Source: Chitinimonas koreensis (GTDB taxonomy: Bacteria; Pseudomonadota; Gammaproteobacteria; Burkholderiales; Chitinimonadaceae). Taken from it: 64,000 bases of DNA. Under the pieces are notes generated by a model. The model ran no database searches and was not told the DNA's origin. It worked only from the letters and a program-made list of their open reading frames with translations. Below, one piece after another: positions 1-7,980 of the stretch; within the stretch, counting starts at the first letter, position 1; the number at the start of each line of letters is the position of its first letter. The DNA is taken from the NCBI RefSeq assembly GCF_014353015.1, contig NZ_CP060704.1, positions 1,761,001 through 1,825,000 of the forward strand, in the 5' to 3' direction. The position numbers and the translations under genes are program-made.

Positions 1-42
1 GACGGGCGCGCGAGCGCCGGCCGATGTGCTTCGGAGCTTTGC

Positions 43-1434
43 ATGTCCTTCGCTTCCCTGGGTCTCGCCGACGAGATCCTCCGTGCCGTGGCCGAACTCG
101 GCTACGACCAGCCCACCCCGATCCAGCTGCAGGCCATCCCGGCCGTGCTGACCGGCCGCGACCTGATGGCCGGCGCCCAGACCGGCACCGGCAAGACCGC
201 CGGCTTCACGCTGCCGATCCTGCACCGCCTGTCCGACAAGGCCGTCAAGGGCCCGTCCGCCGGCCGCCCGCCGGTGCGCGCGCTGATCCTGACGCCGACC
301 CGCGAGCTCGCCGCCCAGGTCGAGGAATCGGTGCAGAACTACGGCAAGTACCTCAAGCTCGAGTCGATGACCATGTTCGGCGGCGTCAGCATCAATCCGC
401 AGATCAAGCGCCTCAAGAGCCGCGTCGACATCCTGGTGGCGACGCCGGGCCGGCTGCTCGACCACGTCCAGCAGGGCACGCTCGACCTGTCGCGCGTCGA
501 GATCCTGGTGCTGGACGAGGCCGACCGCATGCTCGACATGGGCTTCATCCGCGACATCAAGAAGATCCTCGCCCTGCTGCCCAAGCAGCGGCAGAACCTG
601 CTGTTCTCGGCCACCTTCTCGGACGACATCAAGGCGCTGGCCGAAGGCCTGCTGCACGATCCGCTGCTGATCGAAGTGGCGCGCCGCAACGCCACGGCCG
701 ACACCATCGCGCAGAAGGTCTACCCGGTCGACCGCGAGCGCAAGCGCCAGCTGCTGGCCCACCTGATCAAGGAAAACAACTGGTTCCAGGTGCTGGTGTT
801 CACCCGCACCAAGCACGGCGCCAACCGGCTGGCCGAGCAGCTCGACAAGGACGGCATCAGCGCGCTGGCGATCCACGGCAACAAGAGCCAGGGCGCGCGC
901 ACGCGGGCGCTGGCCGAGTTCAAGGACGGTACGCTGCAGGTGCTGGTGGCGACCGACATCGCCGCCCGCGGCATCGACATCGACCAGCTGCCGCACGTGG
1001 TGAACTACGAGCTGCCCAACGTGCCGGAGGATTACGTCCACCGCATCGGCCGCACCGGCCGCGCCGGCGCCGAGGGCGAGGCGGTGTCGCTGGTCTGCGT
1101 CGACGAGAAGAAGCTGCTGGCCGACATCGAGAAGGTGATCAAGCGCGAACTGCCGCGCGAGATCGTGCCCGGCTTCGAGCCCGATCCGAGCATCAAGCCC
1201 GAGCCGATCCAGCAGCGCTCGCAGGGCCGCCAGGGCCAGGGCCAGGGTCGTCCGGGCAGCGGCGGCGGTCGCCAGGGCCAAGGCCGTCAGGGCGAGCCCA
1301 AGGCCGGCGGTCAGCCGCGCCAGCCGGCCGGCCAGGACAAGCAGAAGCAGCAGGCCCGCCAGCCGGCCGCGCAGGCCGGCAACCATAACAGCCGTGGCCA
1401 GGGCGCGCGCCGCCCGACCGGCCGCCACCACTGA
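43..1434 (+). CDS. rhlE: DEAD-box ATP-dependent RNA helicase, RhlE-like
   Basis: A 463-aa superfamily 2 RNA helicase that unwinds RNA duplexes in the cytoplasm. Both RecA lobes are visible: motif I AQTGTGKT near residues 45-52, PTRELAAQ near 85-92, DEAD near 158, SATFS near 190 and HRIGRTGRAG near 330. The tail after about residue 385 is a Gln/Gly/Arg/Pro-rich low-complexity RNA-binding-type extension, usual for RhlE relatives. The ATG at 43 has GGAG about 7 nt upstream. A small basic ORF follows after 10 nt and may be cotranscribed. The RhlE subgroup assignment is by overall likeness; another DEAD-box subgroup is possible. Confidence 0.9.
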   Translation: MSFASLGLADEILRAVAELGYDQPTPIQLQAIPAVLTGRDLMAGAQTGTGKTAGFTLPILHRLSDKAVKGPSAGRPPVRALILTPTRELAAQVEESVQNYGKYLKLESMTMFGGVSINPQIKRLKSRVDILVATPGRLLDHVQQGTLDLSRVEILVLDEADRMLDMGFIRDIKKILALLPKQRQNLLFSATFSDDIKALAEGLLHDPLLIEVARRNATADTIAQKVYPVDRERKRQLLAHLIKENNWFQVLVFTRTKHGANRLAEQLDKDGISALAIHGNKSQGARTRALAEFKDGTLQVLVATDIAARGIDIDQLPHVVNYELPNVPEDYVHRIGRTGRAGAEGEAVSLVCVDEKKLLADIEKVIKRELPREIVPGFEPDPSIKPEPIQQRSQGRQGQGQGRPGSGGGRQGQGRQGEPKAGGQPRQPAGQDKQKQQARQPAAQAGNHNSRGQGARRPTGRHH

Positions 1435-1444
1435 GGAGCGCGCG

Positions 1445-1612
1445 ATGAAACGCACCGACCTGGAAAAGCTCAGGGGCCTGAAGATCGCCGGCAAGCTGGC
1501 CGGCGAGCGCACGCCCGACCGCTTCGGCAAGGCCTCGACCGGCAAGCAGGAAGACGCCAAGCCCAAGGGTTTGATGGGCGCGCTGCTCAAGAAGACGCAG
1601 AACGGCGACTGA
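1445..1612 (+). CDS. Small basic protein of unknown function
   Basis: A 55-aa Lys-rich ORF beginning MKRTDLEKLRGLKIAGKL and ending in QNGD. It starts 10 nt after the helicase stop with a strong GAGGAG ribosome site about 5 nt upstream, so translation is likely. No signal peptide, membrane segment or known domain is visible. The link to the helicase (shared transcript, possibly RNA metabolism) is inference from spacing only. Confidence 0.6.
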   Translation: MKRTDLEKLRGLKIAGKLAGERTPDRFGKASTGKQEDAKPKGLMGALLKKTQNGD

Positions 1613-1657
1613 GGTAGGACCGACCCCCGCCCGGTCCGCGTTGGGCGGCACGGTTCC

Positions 1658-1726
1658 GTAGGAGCGGCTTCAGCCGCGAATGGCGATGGTGGAACATCGA
1701 CGATTCGCGGCTGAAGCCGCTCCTAC
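1658..1726. repeat. REP-type inverted pair, copy 1
   Basis: Two 24-bp arms with core GGAGCGGCTTCAGCCGCG and its reverse complement face each other across about 21 bp. The same arm pair recurs at 12488, 32898, 48183 and 50179, always between genes, with single arms near 20279 and 42973. It is typical of bacterial REP/BIME elements. On either strand it would fold into a strong hairpin and may terminate transcription. Confidence 0.85.
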
Positions 1727-1732
1727 GCATTC

Positions 1733-2199
1733 GATGGGCCGTGTTCGGACGTCCGCGAGGGCTGGATGCGGACATTGACGACGGAGAGCGAACGAGCGAA
1801 GCGAGGCCCCTCGCGGCGGCGAGGGCGGGGGAGTCGGGGTGAATAAAGGATCGGGCGGGCTGTTCGGACGTCCGCGACACCGGGCTCTTCCCTTACGCAG
1901 GGTTGGATGCGGATATTGCGACGGAGAGCGAACGAGCGAAGCGAGGCTCCCTCGCGGCGGCGAGGGCGGGGGAGTCGGGGTGAATAAAGGATCGGGCGGG
2001 CTGTTCGGACGTCCGCGATACCGCGCTCTTCCCTTACGCAGGGTTGGATGCGGACATTGCGACGGAGAGCGAACGAGCGAAGCGAGGCTCCCTCGCGGCG
2101 GCGAGGGCGGGGGGAGTCGGGGTGGATCAAGGATCGCCGGCGCCCGCCGAGCATTCACCGCCCGCGAGCGCCCGGCTTCGCCGGGTGCCTGAACTGTCG
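1733..2199. repeat. Tandem 141-bp repeat block ending in a dispersed-repeat tail
   Basis: This block and the REP pair fill the 1613-2236 gap; no gene is seen there. A unit of 141 bp (GAATAAAGGA at 1841 and again at 1982) is present in two near-identical copies, preceded by a shortened copy and followed by a third that diverges at 2123. Each contains GAACGAGCGAAGCGAGGC and GCGGCGAGGGCGGGGGAGTC. The block closes with the GCGCCCGGCT...CCGGGTGCCT hairpin at about 2167-2191, shared with dispersed copies near 20.5, 43.0 and 58.6 kb. Long open frames across it on both strands look like by-products of the repeat. Confidence 0.8.
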
Positions 2200-2236
2200 G
2201 TCGATCTACCGCCCAAGCCAATTCAACGGCAGGCGA

Positions 2237-3856
2237 TCACCCGTGAGCCACCACCCGGTTGCGCCCGGCCCGCTTGGCCTCGTACACGCGCACGTCGGCG
2301 CGCTCGATCAGCGCCTCGGCGTGGTCGGCGGCCGGGAAGCCCGCGATGCCGCAGCTGAAGGTCGCGTGCAGCTCGGCGCCGCCCTGGCCGTGGTTGAGCT
2401 TCTCGAACGATTCGCGCATGCGTTCCATCAGCACCGCCGCGGTCTCGGCCGTGGTGCCGGGCAGCACCACCAGGAATTCCTCGCCGCCGTAGCGGCCGAC
2501 CAGGTCGTACTTGCGCAGCCGCTGGCGCAGCAGGTGGGCCAGGTTCTTGATCACGCGGTCACCGACCGGATGGCCGTGGGTATCGTTGATCGCCTTGAAG
2601 TGGTCGATGTCGATCATCGCGACCGCGAAGCTGCTGCGCTCGCGCCGCGCGCGCTCGATCTCGAGCGCCACCGATTCCTTGATGCGGGTGTGGTTGAGGC
2701 AATGGGTCAGGCTGTCGCGCGTCATCAGGCTGCGCAGCGTGCGGTGGCGACTGGCGCGGCCGGCCACCTTGGCGGTCAGCAGCGCGCTGTCGAGCGGCTT
2801 GGCCAGGTAGTCGTCGCCCGAGGCGAGGATGCTGGGCAGGAAGTCGGCGATGCGCGCCTCGGTCGAGCAGAAGATCAGCGGCAGGCTGATGTACTCGGCC
2901 TGCTGGCGGATCACCGCGGCCAGCTCCATGCCGTCGCAGTCGGGCATGTCGATGTCGAGCAGGATCAGGTCGGGGAAGAATTCCTGCAGCGAGGCCGCGA
3001 CCGCGAACGGGTCGTTGATCACCCGGGTGACCATGCCGGCGGTCTGCAGCCAGGTCGCGTGCAGCTCGGACATCGCCGCCGAGTCGTCGACGATCATCAC
3101 CCGCAGCGCCTCGCTGGCGCTGCGGCCGGTCAGCACCTCGATGCGGTCGACCAGCGCCGGCACGTCGAGCGGCTTGGGCAGGAAGCTCTGGCCGCCGGCG
3201 CGTACCGCCTCCAGCCGGGTCGGGAAATCGCCGTAGGACGACATGAAGACGATCGGCGGCAGCGCGCCGCGGTCGGCCATCTTCGACACCACCGCGGCCG
3301 AGGTGGCGCAGTCGGCGCCGAGCACCATGTCCATCACCGCCACGTCGAAGCCGCCGTCGCGCAGCAGCGCCTCCAGCCCCGCCGGCTCGTGGTGCACGAT
3401 GACGCGGTAGCCGAAGTATTCGAGCTGCAGCGCCAGTTCGGCGGCGAACGGCCGGTCGTCCTCGACGATCAGCACCGATTGCCCGGCCGGCGCCGCCTCG
3501 GCCGGCGTCGGCCGGGTGGCGGCCAGCACCGGCGCACCCGGCGAGCCGGCGGCCAGCAGGGCGCCGAGCCGGACCAGGCGCTGGCCGTCGCGCTCGGCGG
3601 CCGGCGCCGCGGCCAGCCGGGCCGCCTCGCGCTCGATCATGGCCAGCGCTTCGCCGATCTCGGCATGGCCGTAGGAGGCCGCGGTGCCGGCCAGGGTATG
3701 GGCGGTCTGGCGCAGCCGCTGCAGCGCGTCCGGCTCGCGGCCGGCCGCGTCGACCAGTTGCCGGATCTCGCCCAGCCGGGCCGGCAGCGCGGCCTGGAAT
3801 TGCAGGCGCAGGGCTTCGAGCCTGCGGGTGAATTCGCTACGGGTGTCTTCGCTCAT
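2237..3856 (-). CDS. Hpt-REC-REC-GGDEF response regulator, diguanylate cyclase
   Basis: A 539-aa phosphorelay protein predicted to make c-di-GMP. Order: Hpt-like domain with phospho-His H53 (TAHTLAG); receiver 1 about 127-245 with acceptor D176 and K228; receiver 2 about 252-370 with D301 and K353; GGDEF about 380-539 with intact GGEEF at 457-461. RKYD at 448-451, five residues before GGEEF, is a product-inhibition I-site. The start at 3856 (MSEDTRSEF) is chosen because the Hpt domain begins there; the open frame continues upstream only as an antisense artefact over the opposite-strand genes. It is divergent from the HTH-receiver gene at 3983, suggesting a shared control region. Confidence 0.88.
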   Translation of the reverse strand: MSEDTRSEFTRRLEALRLQFQAALPARLGEIRQLVDAAGREPDALQRLRQTAHTLAGTAASYGHAEIGEALAMIEREAARLAAAPAAERDGQRLVRLGALLAAGSPGAPVLAATRPTPAEAAPAGQSVLIVEDDRPFAAELALQLEYFGYRVIVHHEPAGLEALLRDGGFDVAVMDMVLGADCATSAAVVSKMADRGALPPIVFMSSYGDFPTRLEAVRAGGQSFLPKPLDVPALVDRIEVLTGRSASEALRVMIVDDSAAMSELHATWLQTAGMVTRVINDPFAVAASLQEFFPDLILLDIDMPDCDGMELAAVIRQQAEYISLPLIFCSTEARIADFLPSILASGDDYLAKPLDSALLTAKVAGRASRHRTLRSLMTRDSLTHCLNHTRIKESVALEIERARRERSSFAVAMIDIDHFKAINDTHGHPVGDRVIKNLAHLLRQRLRKYDLVGRYGGEEFLVVLPGTTAETAAVLMERMRESFEKLNHGQGGAELHATFSCGIAGFPAADHAEALIERADVRVYEAKRAGRNRVVAHG

Positions 3857-3982
3857 GGGAGTGCCTGCCGCGCCGCCCGGCCCGTGGCACGGGTGGTGGG
3901 CGGCGCTGAATCGGAGGGGGTTGGCCGGATATATATTAGATGGAAATGCGAATAACTTGAATACGCGAAAAACACGAATAAA

Positions 3983-4609
3983 ATGCGAAATATGGAAAAA
4001 ACCCGGCCCCGTTCCGGCAGTCCCGCTGCCAGCGCCATCGCGCCGCCCGAGCCGACCGTGTCGAGCAGCGAGGCGGCGCGCCTGCTCGGCGTGTCGGTGC
4101 GCACCGTCCAGCTGTGGCTCGGCCAGGGCAAGCTGCAGGGCTGGCGCACCGCCGGCGGTCATCGCCGGGTCTACACCGCCTCGCTGCAGCCCTTCCTGGG
4201 CCAGTCCGCCGCGCCGCCGCGCGACGGCCTGCGCCTCTTGATCGTCGAGGACGATCCGGACCTGCTCGAACTGTATGTATTGACCATTGCCAGCTGGGGC
4301 CTGGCGCTCGAGGTGCGCACCGCCGGCAACGGCGTCGATGCGCTGCTGATGCTGGGCCAATGGCGGCCCGACGTGCTGCTGACCGATCTCGACATGCCGG
4401 CGGTCGACGGCGTGCAGATGATCCGCAGCCTGCGCGCCAGCGCCGACCATGCCGCGCTGAGGATCCTGGTGGTGACCGGCCTCGACGCCGCCGCGATGCG
4501 CCGGCTCGGCACCCTGCCGGCCGACGTGCCGGTAATGCGCAAGCCGCTGTCGTTCGACTGGCTGCGCGGCTTCCTCGAAGCCTCCCTGCTGTGCGCCTGC
4601 CATGACTGA
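3983..4609 (+). CDS. MerR/excisionase-type HTH fused to a C-terminal receiver domain
   Basis: A 208-aa predicted DNA-binding response regulator with inverted order. The N-terminal helix-turn-helix (about 27-70: SSSEAARLLGVSVRTVQLWL, then TAGGHRRV) is of the MerR/excisionase kind. The receiver (about 82-200) carries LLIVEDDPD, the acceptor Asp in LLTDLDMP, T in VVTG and K in MRKPLS. Alternative start at 3992. An AT-rich stretch at 3925-3990, unusual here, probably holds the promoter shared with the divergent GGDEF gene. Its stop overlaps the start of the CheZ-like gene by 8 nt, so the two are likely coupled. Confidence 0.82.
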   Translation: MRNMEKTRPRSGSPAASAIAPPEPTVSSSEAARLLGVSVRTVQLWLGQGKLQGWRTAGGHRRVYTASLQPFLGQSAAPPRDGLRLLIVEDDPDLLELYVLTIASWGLALEVRTAGNGVDALLMLGQWRPDVLLTDLDMPAVDGVQMIRSLRASADHAALRILVVTGLDAAAMRRLGTLPADVPVMRKPLSFDWLRGFLEASLLCACHD

Positions 4610-5126
4610 CGCCGGCGATCCCGCGGCGGGCGATCCTGCGGCGGGCGTTCCCGCGGCGGGCGCTCCCGCGGCGAACGAGCGGATGGCGGCGCTGCTGCTG
4701 CTGCAGGCCGGCCAGTCGCGTGCCGAGATCGACCAGGTGGCGGCGCTGCTCGACGATGCGATCGGCCGGCTGGGCCTCGCCTTCGGCCGGCTCGACGCGC
4801 TGATCGCCTCGCAGGGCGCGCTGGTGCAGCACGCCATCGGCGGCGGCGCGCAGGCGCTGGCCGGGCCGCTGGCCGAGGTCGCCGCCCAGGTGCGGCGCGA
4901 GACGGAGCAGGCGGTGCAGGCGCTGCAGTTCCAGGATCTGAGCGCGCAGTTGCTGGCGCGGCTGGCCGAGCGGATCGACGGCTTTGCCGCGCTGGCCGAG
5001 CTGCTGCGGCTGCCCGGCCCGGACGCCGAGGCGCAGTGGCGGGCGGTCGAGGCCCGTTTCGAGGCGCTCGAGCGCCGCACCGTCGCCCAGTCGGACCTGG
5101 CCGGCGGCGACATAGAGCTATTCTGA
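4602..5126 (+). CDS. Small CheZ-like protein, putative CheY-P phosphatase
   Basis: A 174-aa mostly helical protein directly before the chemotaxis operon. Residues 109-120 read QFQDLSAQLLAR, matching the CheZ active-site helix (FQDLTGQ), with D112 and Q116 at the spacing of the catalytic CheZ Asp and Gln. It is shorter than classical CheZ (about 214 aa). The N-terminus has four imperfect DPAAG/VPAAG pentapeptide repeats encoded by 15-bp DNA repeats. The C-terminus ends in GDIELF. Phosphatase activity is inferred from the motif and position; a chemotaxis scaffold is the alternative. Confidence 0.6.
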   Translation: MTDAGDPAAGDPAAGVPAAGAPAANERMAALLLLQAGQSRAEIDQVAALLDDAIGRLGLAFGRLDALIASQGALVQHAIGGGAQALAGPLAEVAAQVRRETEQAVQALQFQDLSAQLLARLAERIDGFAALAELLRLPGPDAEAQWRAVEARFEALERRTVAQSDLAGGDIELF

Positions 5127-5341
5127 GCGCCCGCCGTGAAGCCGAGGCCGCACGCATTCCATCGACCCCCGGCGCCGCCGCGCCGGGCGGTCATGCGCCG
5201 AGGCGCGGCCCCGGCCGGCGCGCTCGTCGATTTACCTATGCACATCAAGGCCTCCGTGATTTCGTCGGCTATACCTGCTGATGAATGCGCAGGGCGGACC
5301 CGCGGCCATGCGCCCGCATGGCGCGGCGACCAGGAGAACCC

Positions 5342-5704
5342 ATGAAGACGATCCTCTCGGTAGACGACTCGCCGTCGATCCGGCAGATGGTGAACTACAC
5401 GCTGGAAAGCGCCGGCTACGCGGTGGTGTCCGCCGCCGACGGCGAGGAGGGCCTGGCGCAGGCGCTGGCCAGGCCGTGCGACCTGGTGCTGACCGACCAG
5501 AACATGCCGGGCATGGACGGCCTCGCGCTGATCCGCGCCCTGCGCGCGCTGCCGGCCTACCAGAAGGTGCCGATCCTGATGCTGACCACCGAGTCGAGCG
5601 ACCAGATGAAGGCGGCCGGCCGCGCCGCCGGGGCGACCGGCTGGCTGGTCAAGCCGTTCGAGCCGCAGCGGCTGCTCGACGTCGTGCGGCGCGTGCTGCC
5701 CTGA
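5342..5704 (+). CDS. cheY: Chemotaxis response regulator CheY
   Basis: A 120-aa stand-alone receiver domain that carries the signal from CheA to the flagellar motor switch. The acidic pair is at D8-D9 (SVDDS), the acceptor is D52 (LTDQNMPG), followed by TT near 82 and K near 104 (LVKPFE). The ATG at 5342 has AGGAG about 6 nt upstream; the open frame also reaches a less likely start at 5285. It is the first gene of the compact cheY-A-W-mcp-R-D-B operon. The 215-nt gap before it should hold the promoter; no clear sigma-28 site was seen. Confidence 0.92.
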   Translation: MKTILSVDDSPSIRQMVNYTLESAGYAVVSAADGEEGLAQALARPCDLVLTDQNMPGMDGLALIRALRALPAYQKVPILMLTTESSDQMKAAGRAAGATGWLVKPFEPQRLLDVVRRVLP

Positions 5705-5725
5705 CCCCGGTTGGCGAGCCGCCGC

Positions 5726-7492
5726 ATGCAGATCGACATCACCCAGTTCCACGGCATCTACTTCGACGAGACGGCCGAGCACATCGCCGCCATCGAGCAG
5801 GTGCTGCTGGCGATCGATCCGGCCGGCCCCTCGCGCGCCCAGCTCGACCAGATCTTCCGCGCCGCCCATTCGATCAAGGGCGCCAGCGCCACCTTCGGCT
5901 TCGGCGACCTGGCCCGCGTCACCCACATCCTCGAATCCCTGCTCGGCGCGGTGCGCGAGGGGCGGCTGCCGCTGTCCACCCCGATCATCGACAACGTGCT
6001 GCAGGCCAACGACCTGCTCAAGACCCTGCTCGACGACGCGCGCGCCTATCGCGCCAGCAACCGCATCGACATCGACGCGATGTGCGCGCGGCTCAACAAG
6101 CTCAGCCGCGGCACGGCCACGGCCGCGCCCCTCCCGGCCGAGGCCGAGCCGTTCGGCTTCTTCGACGACGAGCCGGCCGCGCCCGCAGCGCCGGCCGGCG
6201 AGGCGGACGAGGGCTTCGGCTTCTTCGCCGACGCGTTCGAGCCGGTGGCCGACCTGCCGGCGTCCTCCCTGGCCATCGCCGCCGCCGCCGTGGCCGCCGA
6301 AACCCGGCCGCCGGTACCGGCCGAGGCCTCGTCGATCCGCGTCGGCGTCGAGCGCGTCGACCAACTGATCAACCTGGTCGGCGAGCTGGTCATCACCCAG
6401 TCGATGCTCAACGAGGCCGGCGCGCGGCTCGAGCCGGCGCTGCACGAGCAGCTGCACCGGGCGCTCGGCCTGTTGCAGCGCAATACCCGCGATCTGCAGG
6501 ACGTGGTGATGAGCATCCGCATGCTGCCGATCGCCTTCGTCTTCAACCGTTTCCCGCGGCTGGCGCGCGACCTGGCGGCGCGGCTGGGCAAGCAGGTCGA
6601 GCTGACCATGTACGGCGAGGCGACCGAGCTCGACCGCAGCGTGATCGAGCACATCGCCGATCCGCTGACCCATATCGTGCGCAACAGCATCGACCACGGC
6701 GTGGAGCTGCCCGAGGCGCGCATCGCCGCCGGCAAGCCGCCGGCCGGCCGGGTGCTGCTGACCGCCTACCAGCAGGGCGGCAGCATCGCGGTCGAGGTGT
6801 CGGACGACGGCGCCGGCCTGCAGCGCGAGCGCATCCTGGCCAAGGCGCGCGCGCTCGGCATGCCGCTGCCGGCCGAGATGAGCGACCAGGAGGTCTGGCA
6901 GCTGATCTTCGCGCCGGGCTTCTCCACCGCCGAGGCGGTCACCGACGTGTCGGGCCGCGGCGTCGGCATGGACGTGGTCCGGCGCAACATCCAGGAGATC
7001 GGCGGCCGCATCGAGATCGAATCGCAGGCCGGCCAGGGCACCCGGCTGACCATCCGGCTGCCGCTCACGCTGGCCATCGTCGACGGCATGGTGGTGCGGG
7101 TCGGCGGCGCCACCTACATCCTGCCGCTGGGCAGCATCGTCGAGACCCTGCTGCCCGACGCCACCCAGTGCCGCACCGTGGCCGGCGCCGGCGAGGTGGT
7201 GCTGGTGCGCGGCGAATACATCCCGGTGGTGGCGCTGCGCGAGGCCTTCGGCATCGCGCCGGACCCGGCTGCCGCCGGCATCGTGGTGCTGGTCGAGATC
7301 GGCGCGCGCCGCGCGGCGCTGCGCGTCGACGAGATCCTGGGCGACCGCCAGGTGGTGGTGAAGAGCCTGGAGACCAATTACCGCAAGGTGGCCGGCCTGT
7401 CCGGCGCCACCATCATGGGCGATGGCCACGTCGCGCTGATCCTCGACGTCGCCGAGCTGATCCATCGCACGCCGCAGATAGGAAGACCATGA
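5726..7492 (+). CDS. cheA: Chemotaxis histidine kinase CheA
   Basis: A 588-aa kinase that phosphorylates itself and passes phosphate to CheY and CheB. Hpt (P1) comes first with H48 in RAAHSIKG. A short Ala/Pro-rich linker follows with no clear P2 domain, then the dimerisation helix pair (about 205-270), HATPase with N-box IVRNSIDHG, G1 DDGAG and G2 GRGVGMD, and a C-terminal CheW-like domain. The ATG at 5726 is preferred; an in-frame TTG at 5711 would add five residues. The stop overlaps the cheW start (ATGA), indicating translational coupling. Confidence 0.93.
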   Translation: MQIDITQFHGIYFDETAEHIAAIEQVLLAIDPAGPSRAQLDQIFRAAHSIKGASATFGFGDLARVTHILESLLGAVREGRLPLSTPIIDNVLQANDLLKTLLDDARAYRASNRIDIDAMCARLNKLSRGTATAAPLPAEAEPFGFFDDEPAAPAAPAGEADEGFGFFADAFEPVADLPASSLAIAAAAVAAETRPPVPAEASSIRVGVERVDQLINLVGELVITQSMLNEAGARLEPALHEQLHRALGLLQRNTRDLQDVVMSIRMLPIAFVFNRFPRLARDLAARLGKQVELTMYGEATELDRSVIEHIADPLTHIVRNSIDHGVELPEARIAAGKPPAGRVLLTAYQQGGSIAVEVSDDGAGLQRERILAKARALGMPLPAEMSDQEVWQLIFAPGFSTAEAVTDVSGRGVGMDVVRRNIQEIGGRIEIESQAGQGTRLTIRLPLTLAIVDGMVVRVGGATYILPLGSIVETLLPDATQCRTVAGAGEVVLVRGEYIPVVALREAFGIAPDPAAAGIVVLVEIGARRAALRVDEILGDRQVVVKSLETNYRKVAGLSGATIMGDGHVALILDVAELIHRTPQIGRP

Positions 7493-7971
7493 CCGAAACC
7501 ACTCCCGGCACGAGGCCGGCCGCCGGCGAATTCCTCTCCTTCACGCTGGGCCACGAGGAATACGGCATCGACATCCTCAAGGTGCAGGAGATCCGCGGCT
7601 ACGACGCGGTGACCCCGATCGCCAACGCGCCCGACTTCATGAAGGGCGTGATGAACCTGCGCGGCGTGATCGTGCCGCTCTTGGACCTGCGGCTGAAGTT
7701 CAAGGTCGGCCAGCCGACCTACGACCAGTTCACCATCGTCATCGTGCTCAACGTCGGCACGCGGGTGGTCGGCATCGTGGTCGACGCGGTGTCCGACGTG
7801 ATCACGCTGGCGCCCGAGCAGATCCGCACGCTGCCCGAATTCAGCTCGGCCATCGACATCGGCTACGTGCGCGGCCTCGCCACGGTGGACGAGCGCATGG
7901 TCATCCTGATCGAGATCGAACAATTGCTGCTGGGCCCGGAAATGGGCCTCTGCGACGCCCCGGACGCATAG
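7489..7971 (+). CDS. cheW: Chemotaxis coupling protein CheW
   Basis: A 160-aa adaptor linking chemoreceptors to CheA at the inner membrane. The CheW fold is recognisable throughout: FTLGHEEYGIDILKVQEI near residues 17-34, MNLRGVIVPLLDLR near 60, and VVDAVSDV in the middle. It overlaps the cheA stop by 4 nt and is followed after 9 nt by the receptor gene, which has GGAGGAAGGC before its start. Confidence 0.93.
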   Translation: MTETTPGTRPAAGEFLSFTLGHEEYGIDILKVQEIRGYDAVTPIANAPDFMKGVMNLRGVIVPLLDLRLKFKVGQPTYDQFTIVIVLNVGTRVVGIVVDAVSDVITLAPEQIRTLPEFSSAIDIGYVRGLATVDERMVILIEIEQLLLGPEMGLCDAPDA

Positions 7972-7980
7972 GAGGAAGGC

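Noticed and set aside
1670..2221. Open frames in the 141-bp repeat block on both strands
   Set aside because: Repetition of a frame-neutral 141-bp unit (47 codons) keeps frames open. Such repeat-derived frames are often annotated as proteins but show no start signals or domains.
2048..3955. A 635-codon plus-strand open frame opposite the GGDEF gene
   Set aside because: Composition is that of an antisense shadow; no domains, no ribosome site, and it begins inside the repeat block.
2237..7465. A 1742-codon open frame on the minus strand
   Set aside because: Only its last 539 codons (from 3856) form the GGDEF protein. The rest is antisense to cheY, cheA and others and has the Asp/His/Arg/Gly-rich look of a GC-rich shadow frame.
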